64,000 nucleotides of DNA from NCBI GenBank assembly GCA_016946835.1, contig JACVTC010000030.1:1216501-1280500 (forward strand), read 5' to 3'. How positions within the stretch are numbered: the stretch's first letter is position 1; each line of letters begins with the position of its first letter. The DNA is from Neocallimastix lanati (nom. inval.). Taxonomy: Eukaryota; Neocallimastigomycota; Neocallimastigomycetes; Neocallimastigales; Neocallimastigaceae. This document shows, piece after piece, positions 38,341-51,534 of the stretch. Under the pieces are notes generated by a model that was not told the DNA's origin, made no database searches, and saw only the letters and a program-made list of their open reading frames with translations. Both the position numbers and the translations under genes were made by a program.

Positions 38341-39486
38341 ATGAAATATATAAAAACATTATTCTTTTTAATTAATATATTCTTTATATTAAATGCAAAT
38401 GCTGGCATTATTGGCAATTTAGCAGATGGATTTAAAAATACAGTTTCAAATGGATTTAATAATATATTTAGTGTTAATAATAGATTTGATGGGTAAGTAA
38501 AAATTTATATTGTTATATTTTGATTTATAAAATTACATAAACTTATGAATAATAAATATATATATATAAATAAAATATGCATATAGAAAAAATATAGATT
38601 ATGGTACTTCAAGAAAACTTGATGTATATTATAATGAAAGTACTATTTCTCAGTTAAAGCCAGTTGTTATTCATATTTATGGTGGTGCATGGGTAAAAGG
38701 TAATAGTTAATAATAATTATTTGAAAGTATATAATAATATACACTATACTAATATATATATTTTATTATATTTATTGAAATTAAAAAATATTAGGAAGTA
38801 AAGAAGAATATGCTAACTTCGGTAAACTTCTTCAAGATAATGGTTATGTTGGTGTTTTACCAAATTACGTATTATACCCATTTGGTCAAATAGAAGATAT
38901 GGTTGAAGATGTTCATACTGCTATTTTATGGACTTATAATAATATTGCGAAATTTGGTGGTGATCCATCCAATATTACTATTTCTGGTCACTCTGCTGGA
39001 GCTCATTTGACCGCTTTAACAACACTTAAAGCAAATCTTGGATTTAAAAATAAAGGAGAATATTTGCAACCATTAAGTTTTGTTAAAAAATTAGTTTTAT
39101 TAAATGGTGTATATGATTTCGATGACTTTTCAATACTTAAACAATTATTTAAATTTGAAGTTGAAAATGGTGTTGTTGAAGAAGCTGTATCCTTATTAAT
39201 GAATACCCAAAATATTTCTCCAACAGATATATTAAAAAAATACTATGATTTATCCATTAGAAATCTTGGAATTCCAAAATTTATATTTTTCTATACCTCA
39301 AATGACTTTATAGTTCCACCAACTTCTGCTGATGGTTTAATTGGTCAAATTAAAAGAACAACAAATAATGCTGATGTTCGTTACGTTTATCTTAATGATA
39401 TGGATCATAATACATTAACTCATGGTGTAAAAGATGATGTAAGAGTATATGATGATATATATATTAATTTAATCCAAATGGAATAG
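38341..39486 (+). CDS. Secreted alpha/beta-hydrolase, copy 5 (YGGxW subgroup)
   Basis: Predicted secreted esterase. Three exons, 38341-38492, 38587-38699 and 38795-39486 (phase-2 then phase-1 introns, GTAAGT..TAG and GTAATA..TAG), give 318 residues. The leader ends NANAG (residues 1-22). The oxyanion motif is YGGAW, where the first His of the usual HGGxW is Tyr; GHSAGAHLTAL gives Ser155; Asp in TSNDFIVP; His in DMDHNTL. It has an extra intron inside the conserved WVKG block that the other copies lack. Shares YGGxW and the FGGDPSNI-type block with the gene at 41536, so these two form a second subgroup. Between them the sequence is gene-free. Confidence 0.83.
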
Positions 39487-40098
39487 GAATTAAAAAAGCT
39501 AATATTTTAAAAAAAAAATATATTTTATATATAAAATAGTTTTGTTTATAATTTATTTAATTTAAAAAAAAAAATACATAACTTATTTTAACATAATTTA
39601 TATATATATAAAACAATAAAGATATTAAAAATAAAGTTAATAGTATATACATATAATAATAAAAATAATTTTTCAAATAGTAATAATAATCTTTAGAAGT
39701 AATATTTTGTTCATTTATTTATTTATTATTTATTTATTTATCAATGATTTATTATTTATTTATTATTTGTTTATCATTAATATATTAATTTATTATATAT
39801 TTGTTGTTGTTTAGTTCTATTATATAGTTTTATTATATTATTTATTATTTGTTATAATTATTACAATTTTTAATATTTATTGGTTATTATTAATTATTAT
39901 TTATTTACTTATTTTATTTATTAATCAATTTATTATTTATTTATATTGTTATAAATATATTATTATTTATTATTTATTGTTCTTTTCTATATTCTTTACT
40001 TTTCGTTGTTTATTGTTTATCTTCTATTTATATATTTATTTGAATCTTATTGAATTATATTAAAATTTATAAAAAAGTGATAAATTAATATTTGTAAA

Positions 40099-40139
<41 letters not shown>

Positions 40140-41535
40140 ATATACTGTATTACAATAAAATAATAAATGAATTTATAAAAATATCTTAATTCAATAAATT
40201 TTGTAAAAAGATTAATAATTATTATTAAATAACAAAGTTTATTTATATATTAATTTATTTATTTTATTTTTTAAAAAACGATTATTCAATTTACTACTTT
40301 AGGAAATATTATAATAAGTATTTTTATTTTATTATAATTTTCATTTTTTAAACTTATTGATATTATACATTTTCCTATTTAAATTTATTTAAAATTTTCT
40401 TTTTATAATTAGTTATGCTTATTAATTGATTTTTTTTTTAATATTAATATATAAAAAAGTATTAAACTAAATAATAAAAAAAAATAAAATAATAATAAAA
40501 ACATTATGTAAGAATTCACTTTCAATGTGTAAATAAGAATTATAATAATTTTATTAAATATTGTGAAGTTTAAATTTTTTATATATCAAAATTTAAATAA
40601 AAAAATAAAAAAAAATACAAAATATGAAGTGCGGAAATAGTATTAATATAAATTATTGTTCTTGTATTCCGCTATATGTAATTTATGCATAAACGGCTTA
40701 TAATATAGATATATATAGAAATTTTATTTAAAAATAATGCTATTACTATTCATATATTTTTTTTCTAAAAAATAAAATAAAGAAAATTATTATTTATGTA
40801 TTAAAATATTATTATTTATATTAAAAATTAATATAAATAAGAACAATATTTTTAAAAGTTTTTTTTTTTTTTCTCTTTTTTTTTCATTTATTTTATACTA
40901 AATATATCATTCTTTTGTTATATTGTTTTTCTTTTGTTTATTCCATATTTCCATTTACCATATTTGTATATTTATTTATTATTTATTATTTTTATTTTTT
41001 AAATTATTTTTTTAATTATTTTTTTAATTATTCATCCTTATATCTCACTTTTTTTTTTTTTTTAATTAATTTTTTTAAAAATTTTTAAAAAATATATATT
41101 AAATATATATTCCAAAAATTAGAATTCTTGAATAAATTACATAGTCTCATAATAATACAATCAAAACAATATAATTTTTTTTTCTTTTTTTTTTAATTTT
41201 TATTTTATTTTATTCTATTTTATTTTTTTTAAAAAAAATAATAATTATAATAATAACAATGATAAAAAACTATAATAAAAAATCTTTTAAGAAGGATAAA
41301 ATTTAATATATTCAAATTAAAAAATAATGAAGAAAATATTTTAAAAATTTTTATTTTCTATATCAATAAAATACTATAAAATATTTTTTTATTATATTTA
41401 TTAAGTTTAACCGTTTTTTTTTTTTATATAAAAAGAATGAAAAAGTAGTTATTTTATTGACATTATCACTCAATAATTAATTATTATTTTATAATAATAG
41501 ATAGATAAAATAAAAAAAATTATTTTTTAATCGAA
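39487..41535. other. Spacer without a gene
   Basis: ATTT-rich stretch at 39715-40000, A tract with TA dinucleotides at 40098-40138, T tracts near 40861 and 41052. One less AT-rich island at 40505-40705 (CATTATGTAAGAATTCAC, TATGAAGTGCGGAAATAG) is unassigned. A TATATAAAAA box lies at 41425-41434, about 100 bases before the next ATG. Confidence 0.45.
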
Positions 41536-42495
41536 ATGAAAACTTCACTTTTTATTAAATTCATTTTCACTTTATCATTTATTTTTGGCTTATATGCCCA
41601 AGAATTTAATAATTCCCCAGAAAATGATATGGAAAATTATTTAAGTGTTGTTAACATTGAAAAAGATATTCTTTACAGTGGTGACAGAACATTAGATATT
41701 TATTATAATAAAGATGATGTAAAACGTCCAAAATCTGTTATTATTCATATTTACGGTGGTTCTTGGGTTAGTGGTAACAAAATTACCTACACTAATATTG
41801 GTTCTCTTCTTGAAAACGAAGATTATGTTGCTGTCTTACCAAATTATATTTTATTCCCAAATGGTTCTATTGATGACATGGTTGATGATATTTATAAGGC
41901 TATTGAATGGACTTACACCAATATTGCAAAGTATGGCGGTAATCCAAATAAAATTTCTATTTCTGCTCACTCTGCCGGGGCTCATATTACTGCTTTAGCT
42001 ATTATTAAAGCTGCTCTTAATCTCTCAAATAATGGCGCTACTTTATCTTCCTTACCATACCTTGAAAAAGTTCTTTTATTAAATGGTCCATATATTTTTG
42101 ATCAAGAATTCCTTGCTTACACTTTACAAGGTACCGGTAGTACTTCTAATGCTACCGTTACATCTGATCCAGCACAACAACTTCTTCTTCAAAAATTAAT
42201 GGTTCAATACTATAATAATGCTGATATTTCTCCAATTGAAATTCTTAAGGGTTATGAAAATAATTCCATTACTAATCATTTCAATGTTGGTAAATTTACT
42301 TTTGTTTACACCTCTTTGGATAATGTTGTTCCAGAATCATCTGCTAAAAAATTAATTTCAGAAATCGATCGTACAAGTGAAACTCACTATGAATATGTTT
42401 ATTTAGAAGGTTTAGAACATGCTACCATGGTTAGAGGTATTAGAGCTAAATCTGCTGAATATGAAAACATGTACATTGACTTGTTAAGAAAGTAA
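41536..42495 (+). CDS. Secreted alpha/beta-hydrolase, copy 6 (intronless, AHSAG elbow)
   Basis: Single-exon gene, 319 residues. Signal peptide residues 1-21 (ends LYAQ). Oxyanion region YGGSWVSGNK; nucleophile elbow AHSAGAH with Ser146, so the usual first Gly of GxSxG is Ala (AxSxG elbows occur in some bacterial lipases, so this need not kill activity). Asp in TSLDNVVP; His in GLEHATM. The FNGPYDFDDYD block of the paralogues is replaced by LLNGPYIFDQEF plus an inserted Thr/Ser-rich loop (TGSTSNATVTSDPAQQ). Codon use is richer in C-ending codons (ACC, TCC, GCC) than the neighbours, as in a more highly expressed gene or an intronless retrocopy (inference). Likely function: extracellular ester hydrolysis. 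Confidence 0.85.
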   Translation: MKTSLFIKFIFTLSFIFGLYAQEFNNSPENDMENYLSVVNIEKDILYSGDRTLDIYYNKDDVKRPKSVIIHIYGGSWVSGNKITYTNIGSLLENEDYVAVLPNYILFPNGSIDDMVDDIYKAIEWTYTNIAKYGGNPNKISISAHSAGAHITALAIIKAALNLSNNGATLSSLPYLEKVLLLNGPYIFDQEFLAYTLQGTGSTSNATVTSDPAQQLLLQKLMVQYYNNADISPIEILKGYENNSITNHFNVGKFTFVYTSLDNVVPESSAKKLISEIDRTSETHYEYVYLEGLEHATMVRGIRAKSAEYENMYIDLLRK

Positions 42496-43149
42496 ATTGT
42501 AATATTACAATAATTATTAAAGATTTTTTACTTTAATTCATATAATATTATATTGAATAGTATAATTAAATTAGATTTTTTGAAAGGATAGAGTTATTAT
42601 ATAACATTATTTATTATATCTATATATGATTTCAAAAATTAAAAACAAATAAATTTTTTTAATAATAAGAATAATAAAAAAAAAAAAAAAAAAAAATATT
42701 ATAAATTAAAATTTAATATTATTTATTAAATTTATAATTGTTTTAATTTTTATATAATTGAATTAGATATTTTAATCGAGTATAGTTTTTATTTAATATT
42801 TATTTAATTTATTTATTAATGTAATTATAAAAATACATAGCTTAAAAAAAAAAATAAAATAAAAAAATAAAAAATAAAAAAATAAAAAATAAAAAAATAA
42901 AAAATAAAAAGTAAAAAATAAAAAGTAAAAAATATTGGAAATTAAATTTTTATATTATTTTATTAAATTTACAATAATTGCATAAATTTTATATTATTTA
43001 TTAAGAATATGCAAATAACATTATTTTTAATTACTAAGAATATGTGATTTCAAATGAAATATTTTATGGATATTGAAATACTTTATGAAAAGTTTTTTAT
43101 AATTTCTAACAATTGTCCAGTATCAAATAATAATGTAAACACTGTTGAG

Positions 43150-43640
43150 ATATGAATAATATAGAATTAAGTACTGATTCTAATAGTAATAATGAAGTTC
43201 ATAATTTTAATAATAATAACAATAGAAATAATATTATTAATGATAGTAGAATTAGTGATAGTATATGTGACGTTGTACTGATTATATAACTTTCTTCTTG
43301 GTAGAAGAAATGTAGATATTATTAATTTAAATTTTAAAACGAATGGGATGTTTCTGTTTAATAACCAAATCATTTCTGGTGATTATTCTAAAACGCCATT
43401 CTTAGTGAGATCTGAGTTTCTCTTTACAGAAATTATGCCTAGGGCTAGTATTCGACAAGGATTGCTATTCCGAGGGTATAAGCTCAAACTAATCAGGAGC
43501 GTCAACGCTGAAAATGTGGAAAGACAGACTAGCAGGGCCAGTGCTTCTTAAGAAAAAGAACATAATTTCTTTCAGATTGCCATTTTAAACCCTAATCTAG
43601 AATAAGAATTCTTTTTGAAAGTAATCATATAATCTGGAGG
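43150..43640 (+). mobile_element. LINE 3' remnant related to the 58137 element
   Basis: Positions 43153-43290 encode MNNIELSTDSNSNNE followed by Asn-rich sequence, then a shifted frame gives FLLGRRNVDI, GDYSKTPFLV and SVNAENVERQTSRASAS with a stop at 43549. The intact LINE at the end of the window has FLLGGRSI, GAYSDTPFLV and SVNAEETVRQASRASAT at the same relative place. It is therefore the C-terminus of a diverged member of the same LINE lineage; everything upstream is missing. Confidence 0.7.
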
Positions 43641-43802
43641 TGAGGTTCCTTGTCGATGAACTTTTTTCTGAATTTATTTATACATTTTATTCTGAATAAT
43701 ACATTTATTTCACAATATTATTTAAAATATTATTGTGTTCATTTGTACAAATAATATTTATTTTTTTTATTAATTGTGTGTTTTTTATAAAAAAAAAATA
43801 CT

Positions 43803-44130
43803 TACGCAATTAATTAATAAATAAATAAGTAAAGTTATATAATAAAATATTTATGCAATTAATTAATAAATAAATAAAGTTATATAAAAATATATTTATG
43901 CAATTAATTAATAAATAAATAAGTAAAGTTATATAAAAAAATATTTATGCAATTAATAAATAAATAAAGTCGACGCCGTACCGGTATGGCAGTTAATCAT
44001 ACACCCATATTACTATATGGGGAAGACCAAAGTCTTCAGTCTATAAAAAAAAAAAAAAAAAAAAAAATTATATAATAAAATATTTATGCAATTAGTTAAT
44101 GAATAAATAAATAAAGTTAAAGTTCACATT
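43803..44130. repeat. Tandem repeat (about 45-60 bp units) interrupted by a short poly(A)-ended insertion
   Basis: About five copies of GCAATTAATTAATAAATAAA with AAGTTATATAA and AAATATTTAT spacing. Within the fourth unit, positions 43969-44067 insert a GC-richer segment (GTCGACGCCGTACCGGTATG..GGGGAAGACC..CAGTCTAT) ending in 23 A's, after which the repeat resumes. The inserted piece resembles a very short retroposon or SINE tail. Confidence 0.6.
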
Positions 44131-44826
44131 AATTGCAACTTTAAAATAAAAAAAAATAAGGATATGAGAATATTATACTTAACAAATTTTATTATTATTA
44201 TATAAATTTAGATTTAAAATATTGATATAAATAATTAAAAACACTTCTAATTTTTTTCTAATTTAAGTCTTAATATAATTAAAAATCAGATTTTTTTTTT
44301 TTTTTTAATTATTGATTAACCTTTATAACTTTTTTTTTTGTTTGTTTGTTTTTTTGTTTGTTTCTTTGTTTTTGTTTAATGTATCCCTCTAAAAATATTA
44401 TTTCTTTGTTTTATTATTTTATAATTAAATGGTGATCATGATACTACACATTGTATGTATCACACCGAAATTTTTTTTAACTTTTGAACTTTTTTTTATT
44501 TTCTATACATAAAAATAATCTATCTATGATTAATTAAAAAAAAAAAAATTTTTTTTTTATTGAATTTTTATTTTACTTAATCTTTTACGTACATTTTACT
44601 TTTATCTTTAATTTATATAATGTATTTTTTTTTTAAAATGTAATACATAAGATACAATTATCTATTGAATAAAGCACTGGAAGTGTATTTCCTTCCTAGT
44701 CTAATAAAATAATAATAAAAAAAAAATACTGTATCTCTTTTTAATTAATGAAAAATATGAAATGAAGGATAAATAATTAATTTAGAAAAGTTATAATATA
44801 TACTCAAACAAAACAAAAACAAAAAC

Positions 44827-44865
<39 letters not shown>

Positions 44866-45021
44866 CCCTAAATACTATAAAAAATAACTATAAAGATATA
44901 TTATTTTCATAGTAATAAGCAATAAATATTTAAAATAATAATTAAAAAAAATTTATAATATCTTAAATTTCTAATATTATTTATATATTAATTTTTATTT
45001 ATTAATATATAATACAATACA

Positions 45022-45110
45022 ATGAAGTTTAATTTTATTTCTTCCACTTTATTTTTATTATGACCTTCTTTAGTTTTTGGTGTTTCTGTTCACTGTTCAA
45101 TAATATAAAT
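45022..45110 (+). pseudogene. Fragment of the secreted Thr-rich protein gene (leader region)
   Basis: ATGAAGTTTAATTTTATTTC encodes MKFNFISSTLFLL, then a stop, then PSLVFGVSVH. The gene at 55547 encodes MKLNFISSTIALLGASFVLG followed by ASVQEQ. The 150 bp of 5' flank (AGCAATAAATATTTAAAATAAT, TATCTTAAATTT) is also shared. After the leader the similarity is lost, so only the promoter and first exon segment were copied or kept. Confidence 0.7.
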
Positions 45111-45470
45111 GCAATGAATTAAGATGCTATGTTTCAAAACTATACTATTATTTATTACTATTTCATTGATCTTTTTTTTTTTTTTTGTTTTTTGTTTTTA
45201 TTATATTATTATTATACCACCCTTTAATTTAAGAAAAATAAAAAAATAGAGGATGATAAAAATTTAATTTGGAATAGCCTAAGATAATTCTTTAAATCTT
45301 AAATATCAAACCAGGGCCTACGAGGTGTTGCATAAGTATTATCATTTAATATATTTACGAGGGAGTTACTAGCATTTAGGTACATATCATGTATCTATAT
45401 AGATATATTCTACTAAATTGCAATCTTTCTGACATTTATGCATTTTCCAGGGGAGCTAGTATGTTTTTAA

Positions 45471-47042
45471 TATAATGTACACACTTATTCTTCCTAGCAT
45501 TTATATGTATTATTTATCTACTTAAATTCCTAAAGTTTTAGACATTTCAAATAATTATATAAAAATTTTATATTTTTATAATTTAGTTATAAAAGTAATA
45601 TAAAGAATATAAAGAATACAAAGGTAAAACTCCATACTTTTGGAATGTATATTTTACTTTGGATCTATGAAAATTTACTTACTTATCTCTTTTGGAAATA
45701 TGGATATATTACATTATTTTTAAGGATTTTTTCGGACTCTCTTTTTTTGATTTTTCTAGTCTCAATATATATAGACTTAATCATAATTCTGATTTCTATT
45801 TATTAGTTTTTTTTAGTTTTTATTTCATTTATTATTTTTTTACATATGTTTATTCTTATTAGTCTTGAAAATCTCATTTAAATATTAGTTTATTAACTAT
45901 TAATAGAAATAATATTAGAATTATAATTTGTAAAGAATTTATTTTTGTTAGTATGTTATATGTTAAAATATTAATATTTTATTTACTTTTTTTTTTATTT
46001 ATTTTTATTATAAAAAAAAAATTATTTAACGCCACTTTTAATACAAAAAAACACATCCACATAAAATAATAACTATATTAATATAAAAAAAAAATTAAAT
46101 TTATATAAATTTTTTTTGGTAAAATCTATTACCGAAAAAAAAAAAAAAAAAAAAAAAATACATTTGTACCAAATTATTTTAAATTTATTATATTCAATAT
46201 TTTAAAATTTTTTTACAATGTTAATAATATTGTTGTTTTAAATAGTTAATATCATATAATCCTATCCTCTTCATTTACAATAAACTTCCTATAACTAAAG
46301 AACATTAAACTTAGAAATTAAATTTTACAAAAAAAAAAAAAAAAAGGAATGTTTTTTTATTTTTTCAAGGAGACACTCTTATTGACTTCAGTGACTTTCT
46401 AATCAACTAAATCCCAAACTTTATTACTTCAATCTTTGTAAAAAGTTGGAATATTAGTGGATGGAATTCTGAGAATAATCATGGGGTTTCAATTTTTATT
46501 TCTTCTTTTTAAACCTGTATGATTATGTATTCAATTTAAAAATTTGAAAGTTAATTGAATAATACTAAAATTTTTAACTAATTCGATTTATTGCTATATA
46601 GTTTTCCATAATTTGCTAATAATAAAAAACTATAGTTAATAAAGAAATATTTTAAATTTTTAATCAAATAAAATAAATATTAAGGTGTTAGGAAATTTTA
46701 AAAAAAAAAAAAAAAAAGATAAATTAACTATTAAATTTAGTTTAATATTAAATTAAATGTATTATTTTATAATTTATAACATTTAATATATAAATATTTT
46801 TAAAAATTCTATGGTTATTAAAAATTAAATTTATAAATTATTTATATACTAAAAATTAAAGTTATAGTAAAAGGATAAATATTTAAATAAAATAATTAAA
46901 CTTTTAAAATACTCTTATTTTATTTTTTTATTTTTATAATTATTAAATTTAAATTATAATGGAATTTATAAAAATAAAAGAAAAAAGCTTTTTTGTTTCC
47001 TTTTATTTTCTATATTGGTAATACCTTTTTTATTAATACTTT

Positions 47043-47078
<36 letters not shown>

Positions 47079-47712
47079 GTAATACAAATGATTAAATGAT
47101 TTTATCTATGAATGTAGACATTGGTAGATAATAATTTGATAATATATTACTACTACTGTTATGATTATTATTATTTTAATCATTATTATTATTATTATTA
47201 TTATTATTTTAATTATTATTTCTATTTTAATTATTATTATTATTATTATTATTATTTTAATCATCATCATAATTATTATTATTTTAATTATTATTATTAT
47301 TATTTTAATTATTGTTATTATTATTTATTTATTTATTTATTTTATTATTTTTTTTTATAAAAAGTTGCAGAGGTGAAAATGAAATAAAAATATAAATGTA
47401 TTCTTAAGGATACTTTTTAGTAAAAAAAAAATCAAATTAAAAAAAAAAAATTATATACTTTTATAAAAGTATATTAATCTTGAGATTTTTAAAATTTTTT
47501 AAAAATCTCAAAAATATATATAATTATTATCATTATTTAAAAAGTTATTTGTAATGCTAATGTATATATCCATATTTTTTCATTATATAATGAAAAGATG
47601 ATACAAAAAAAGTTTGAAACATTAGTCTTTAGGGTTAATATTAATATAAAATATTTAATTCAGGTTGGAATACTCAATGCGTCATCTATTATATATTTAA
47701 ACTAAAATAATA

Positions 47713-47747
<35 letters not shown>

Positions 47748-47774
47748 TTAATATTTATATATAAAGTTATTTTT
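45471..47774. other. Spacer with ATT-rich run and a LINE shred
   Basis: AT-rich; T tract at 47045-47077 and an ATT trinucleotide run at 47165-47350. Apart from the endonuclease relic at 46370-46510, nothing is recognisable. Confidence 0.45.
46370..46510 (+). mobile_element. LINE endonuclease-region relic
   Basis: AAAGTTGGAATATTAGTGGA followed by TGGAATTCTGA and TTTCAATTTTTATTTC aligns with 59617-59700 of the intact LINE (CAGTTGGAATACTAATGGAT, GTTGAATTCTTTATTTCAAT). Translated, it gives KSWNISGWN against SWNTNGWN, the first metal-binding block of the AP-like endonuclease. All frames are interrupted. Confidence 0.5.
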
Positions 47775-47997
47775 ATGAAGTATTTCATTATTTCTTGTTG
47801 TTATTATTTAATTTTACGATATAAAGAAAAAAATAGTACCTATTTTTTTTTTTTTTTTTTTAAAAAAAAAAATTATTTAAATAATTTTTATCCAGTTTTA
47901 AAATTTTTTAAAAAAAAAATTATTTAAATAATTTTTATCCTGTTTTAAAATTTTTAAAAAAAAAAATTATTTAAATAATTTTTATCCTGTTTTAAAA

Positions 47998-48032
<35 letters not shown>

Positions 48033-49009
48033 TATTTTCATATTTATTTATATATTTTTATTTATTTTTGTAATAATAAAAAAAATGATTATACAATATT
48101 TTTTTTGTATGTATAGAAAATATATAATAATATTATAAAGTCAATGATTAATTTATTAATAAATTATTTATTATAATTAAAAATTTTAGCACTATGGATA
48201 ATCTATAATATGATAACACTTGGACATAGTGCCAAAGGTAAAAATATAAATGAAATTGCTATATTAAATATTTAAATATAATGTTATTATTTATTAATTT
48301 TTTTTTTATATATATATATATATATTTTATATCTACAATTTTAAAAACCGTAATCATTATAATCAAAAAAATAAACAATTATCCAAACATATAAAAATAT
48401 GATAAATTTCAGTAATTAAAAATTGTAATTCATATTCATTTTTAGATAAAATTTTAAATTTTTTTTCTCCTTGTTCTGAAGAAACTTTGCGTAAAGGAGA
48501 TGATTATTGCATTGATGGTGTCTTTCTTAATGTATTGAGTAACTCAGATGTTTATTGTTCTCTCAGCTTTATAGATAGTATAGATATTTTTATTAAAGGA
48601 ATCAACTATCTGTCGGATAATTTTATTTCTAATACCAATAAGACTTTTGTTGTTGAATTAGATGGAAGTTTTAGTAGAATCAAAGATCTCGACGATTTTT
48701 ACTTTACCAAAGAGAATTTACCTTCATTAGCCTTTTTTAATTGTAATTTTGATCAAAAAATTTGTGTTCAGCAGAATGCTACTTTAATAGATTATAAATC
48801 TAATAAAGTTTACATAGCTAGTGATGAATCAGAAGAAAATAAATTATTGGAGAGTCCATATTCTTTAAGCCATCAAGATGAAAATATTAGTAAATTGATA
48901 ATTCATATTAAAAGAATTAAAAAAAAAAAAAAATATTTAATTTATATTTAAATAATAAAATTTTATATTCATTAATTATCAGTTTTAATCTAAACTTTTA
49001 TTTTTACTG

Positions 49010-49040
<31 letters not shown>

Positions 49041-51470
49041 CTTAAATGAACTCAAAATATTAGTAATAAATGAAAAATGTCCAACTATTAATTTAGGTTT
49101 TGGAAAATATGTAGATATACTTGCGAATATTAAATATTTAAAAATCCCTCCCTGTACAAATGAAGATTTAGAATATGGAGGTGATAATTACTGTTTTTTG
49201 GGAATATTTCTTTTTGTGTTAAATGGACATTCTCCCTATTGCTATATTAATTTTTATGATATAAATCATTTTCTAGACAAAATCATAAATAATTATTATA
49301 GTGGTGCTGTTTTTGTGGTTGAATTAGATAGAAGTTTATCAAGAGTTAAAGATTTAGAAGATTATTATTTCACAAAAAAAAATCTTCCTTTAGCTGTTGT
49401 TATTTCGTGTGATTTTAATCAAGAGCTCTGTATTCAACAAGAAGCAATTTTAAATGATTATAAGTCTAATTACGTTTATGTATCAAATAATGAATATAAA
49501 AAAAATAGGTTTTTGGATAGTTCAGATTATTTTAGAAAAACAGGCTATTTGGTCAATTATAATTATTCGGTTAATTTTTGTCTAAGTGACACCTTAAGTA
49601 TTCCTTTTGGGTCAGAGGGACCTTACCTTATGGAAAATAATTTTGAAGACTATAACGATCCATTCAATCCATTTGATAAAAATATATATCCATTAATTAG
49701 AAGTGCAGAAAGAATAATTTATAAAGAAATTCCGGTGGCATGTATGATTTTTTAAACGACAAGAAAGAAAAAATAAAAAAAAAAATAAAAAATAAAAAAT
49801 AAAAGAGAATTATTAATATTTTTTATTTATTTATTTTATTTTATTTATTAATTTATTAATTTATTTTTGAAATAACTCTGTTTATAACAATTACAATTTA
49901 TAATATTTATAGATAGTAATATATACTATGTTGATGCCGAGAGTCGTTTGGCATCCCCTTCATATAGTTTTGGTACTTACTTTAATAAAACGTTTTCTTG
50001 TACATTAGATGGATGTACCATTTATAAAGATAGTATGTATTATATAAAAATAAAAAATTAGTTCTAAAATTTTTATATTTTTAATCAAATATTAAAAGAA
50101 GTAAATTTATTATTAATTTTTTTAATTAAATAAAATTTTATTTGCTTTAAATGATCTTACCACATTACCGTTAATTATCATGAAAAAAAAAAAAAAAAAA
50201 AAAATAGTACCTTTAAATTCTTATTTGAATATTACATTTGATTATCAAAACTATTATTATTGGGGTTATGCTACAACATTTAAAAATGATAGTTTTGGAC
50301 ATGTAAAAATTAGCAAAAAAATTGATGATGATATATATGCATTTACTTTTGATGTAAATGTTAATAATAATAATTACAATACATATGGGAAGTTAATTGA
50401 ACATGAAGACTTTATGAAAAATTTATCATCTAAAGATATAAACCACTCTATGCTATTTAATTGTAAAAATAATATATGTATAGAAACCAAAGGATTTATT
50501 AAATATAAAGATATAAATAAAAATAGAATAAAAGTTAATTTCTGTGAATATCATACGTTTTGTAATGTAGAAGTAACATCCACTGAATGTGATAAAGCAA
50601 ATATAGCCTATTATAATACTCACACTTCAAAATTTATTTTATGTGTGAATGATGAAAAAATTAAAAACCAGTACAATTCTCTTGAAATAAACGAAAACGA
50701 ATTATATTTATCTCTAAAAAATTATGATACAATGAAATATTCATTAATTACCTCAGATTCAGGAGGAAATATTATTGCATACAGTAATGAAGGTATTTTT
50801 TTTTTCATTTTATCTTATTTTATTTACATATATATATATAAATATATATATATATTTAATAATAACATCATTTCAATTTTTTTTCTAACTATTTAATATC
50901 TATTAAAAAATTTAATTTAAAGTTGGTATTATAAATTTTAAAAATGATGAAAATATCATTTGTGAAAAGAATAGAAATAGTGAAACCTTATTAAGTAGTG
51001 AATGTATAAAACAAAATAATAGTACTGAAGGATTTTTCTTAGAAAATAAAACATATCAGTTAGTTTATTGTGATGACAATGAATGTGAGAGCAATTATAG
51101 CAAAAATGGATATTTCACAAATACCCAAAAGTTTATTATAAAATGTTTCGCTGGCAGATGTGATTATTTTACTAATAATGTGATAAACTGCACTGGTCAT
51201 GATTTAGAGATGGTATCATTAAGTAATGAGAATATCGCTTTTTGTTATAATAATACAATACATGCGTTAACCGACAAAACTCATTATTTTAGAGTTAATG
51301 ATTTCAATGTTAAATCTACTTTTCCAAATAAAAAACAGGGTTCAGATACAATTTTGATTAAAGTTAATAAATATTCAGTTACACAATATACAACGAATGT
51401 TGCTGGTAATTTTTACCTTAAACATTTTTTTTTAATAATAATGAAAAAAGACAATTATTCTATTTAAAAG

Positions 51471-51534
<64 letters not shown>

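Larger units (their letters stand above)
42700..45470 (+). repeat. Segmental duplication, block A (pairs with 52370-54000)
   Basis: In order, both blocks carry: TATTTTAATCGAG / TATTTTAATAGAA with TATAGTTTTTATTTAATATT; ATTAATGTAA; ATGTAAACAC; GATATGAATAATATAGAAT; TGTGACGT; GATTATATAAC; TTATTAAT.GTGT; GCAATTAATTAAT; AAGTTAAAGTTC / AGGTTAAAGTTC; TAGATTTAAAATATTGA; a pseudogene fragment; TACCACC.TTTAATTT; AGCCTAAGATAAT; AACCAGGGCCTACGAGG / AACCAGGGTCTGAGAGG; TTACTAGCATTTAGGTACAT. Block A is longer because of insertions (a LINE tail and tandem repeats). Confidence 0.7.

Noticed and set aside
47121-47376. Two 71-79-codon frames of Tyr/Asn or Ile
   Set aside because: Produced by an ATT trinucleotide run.
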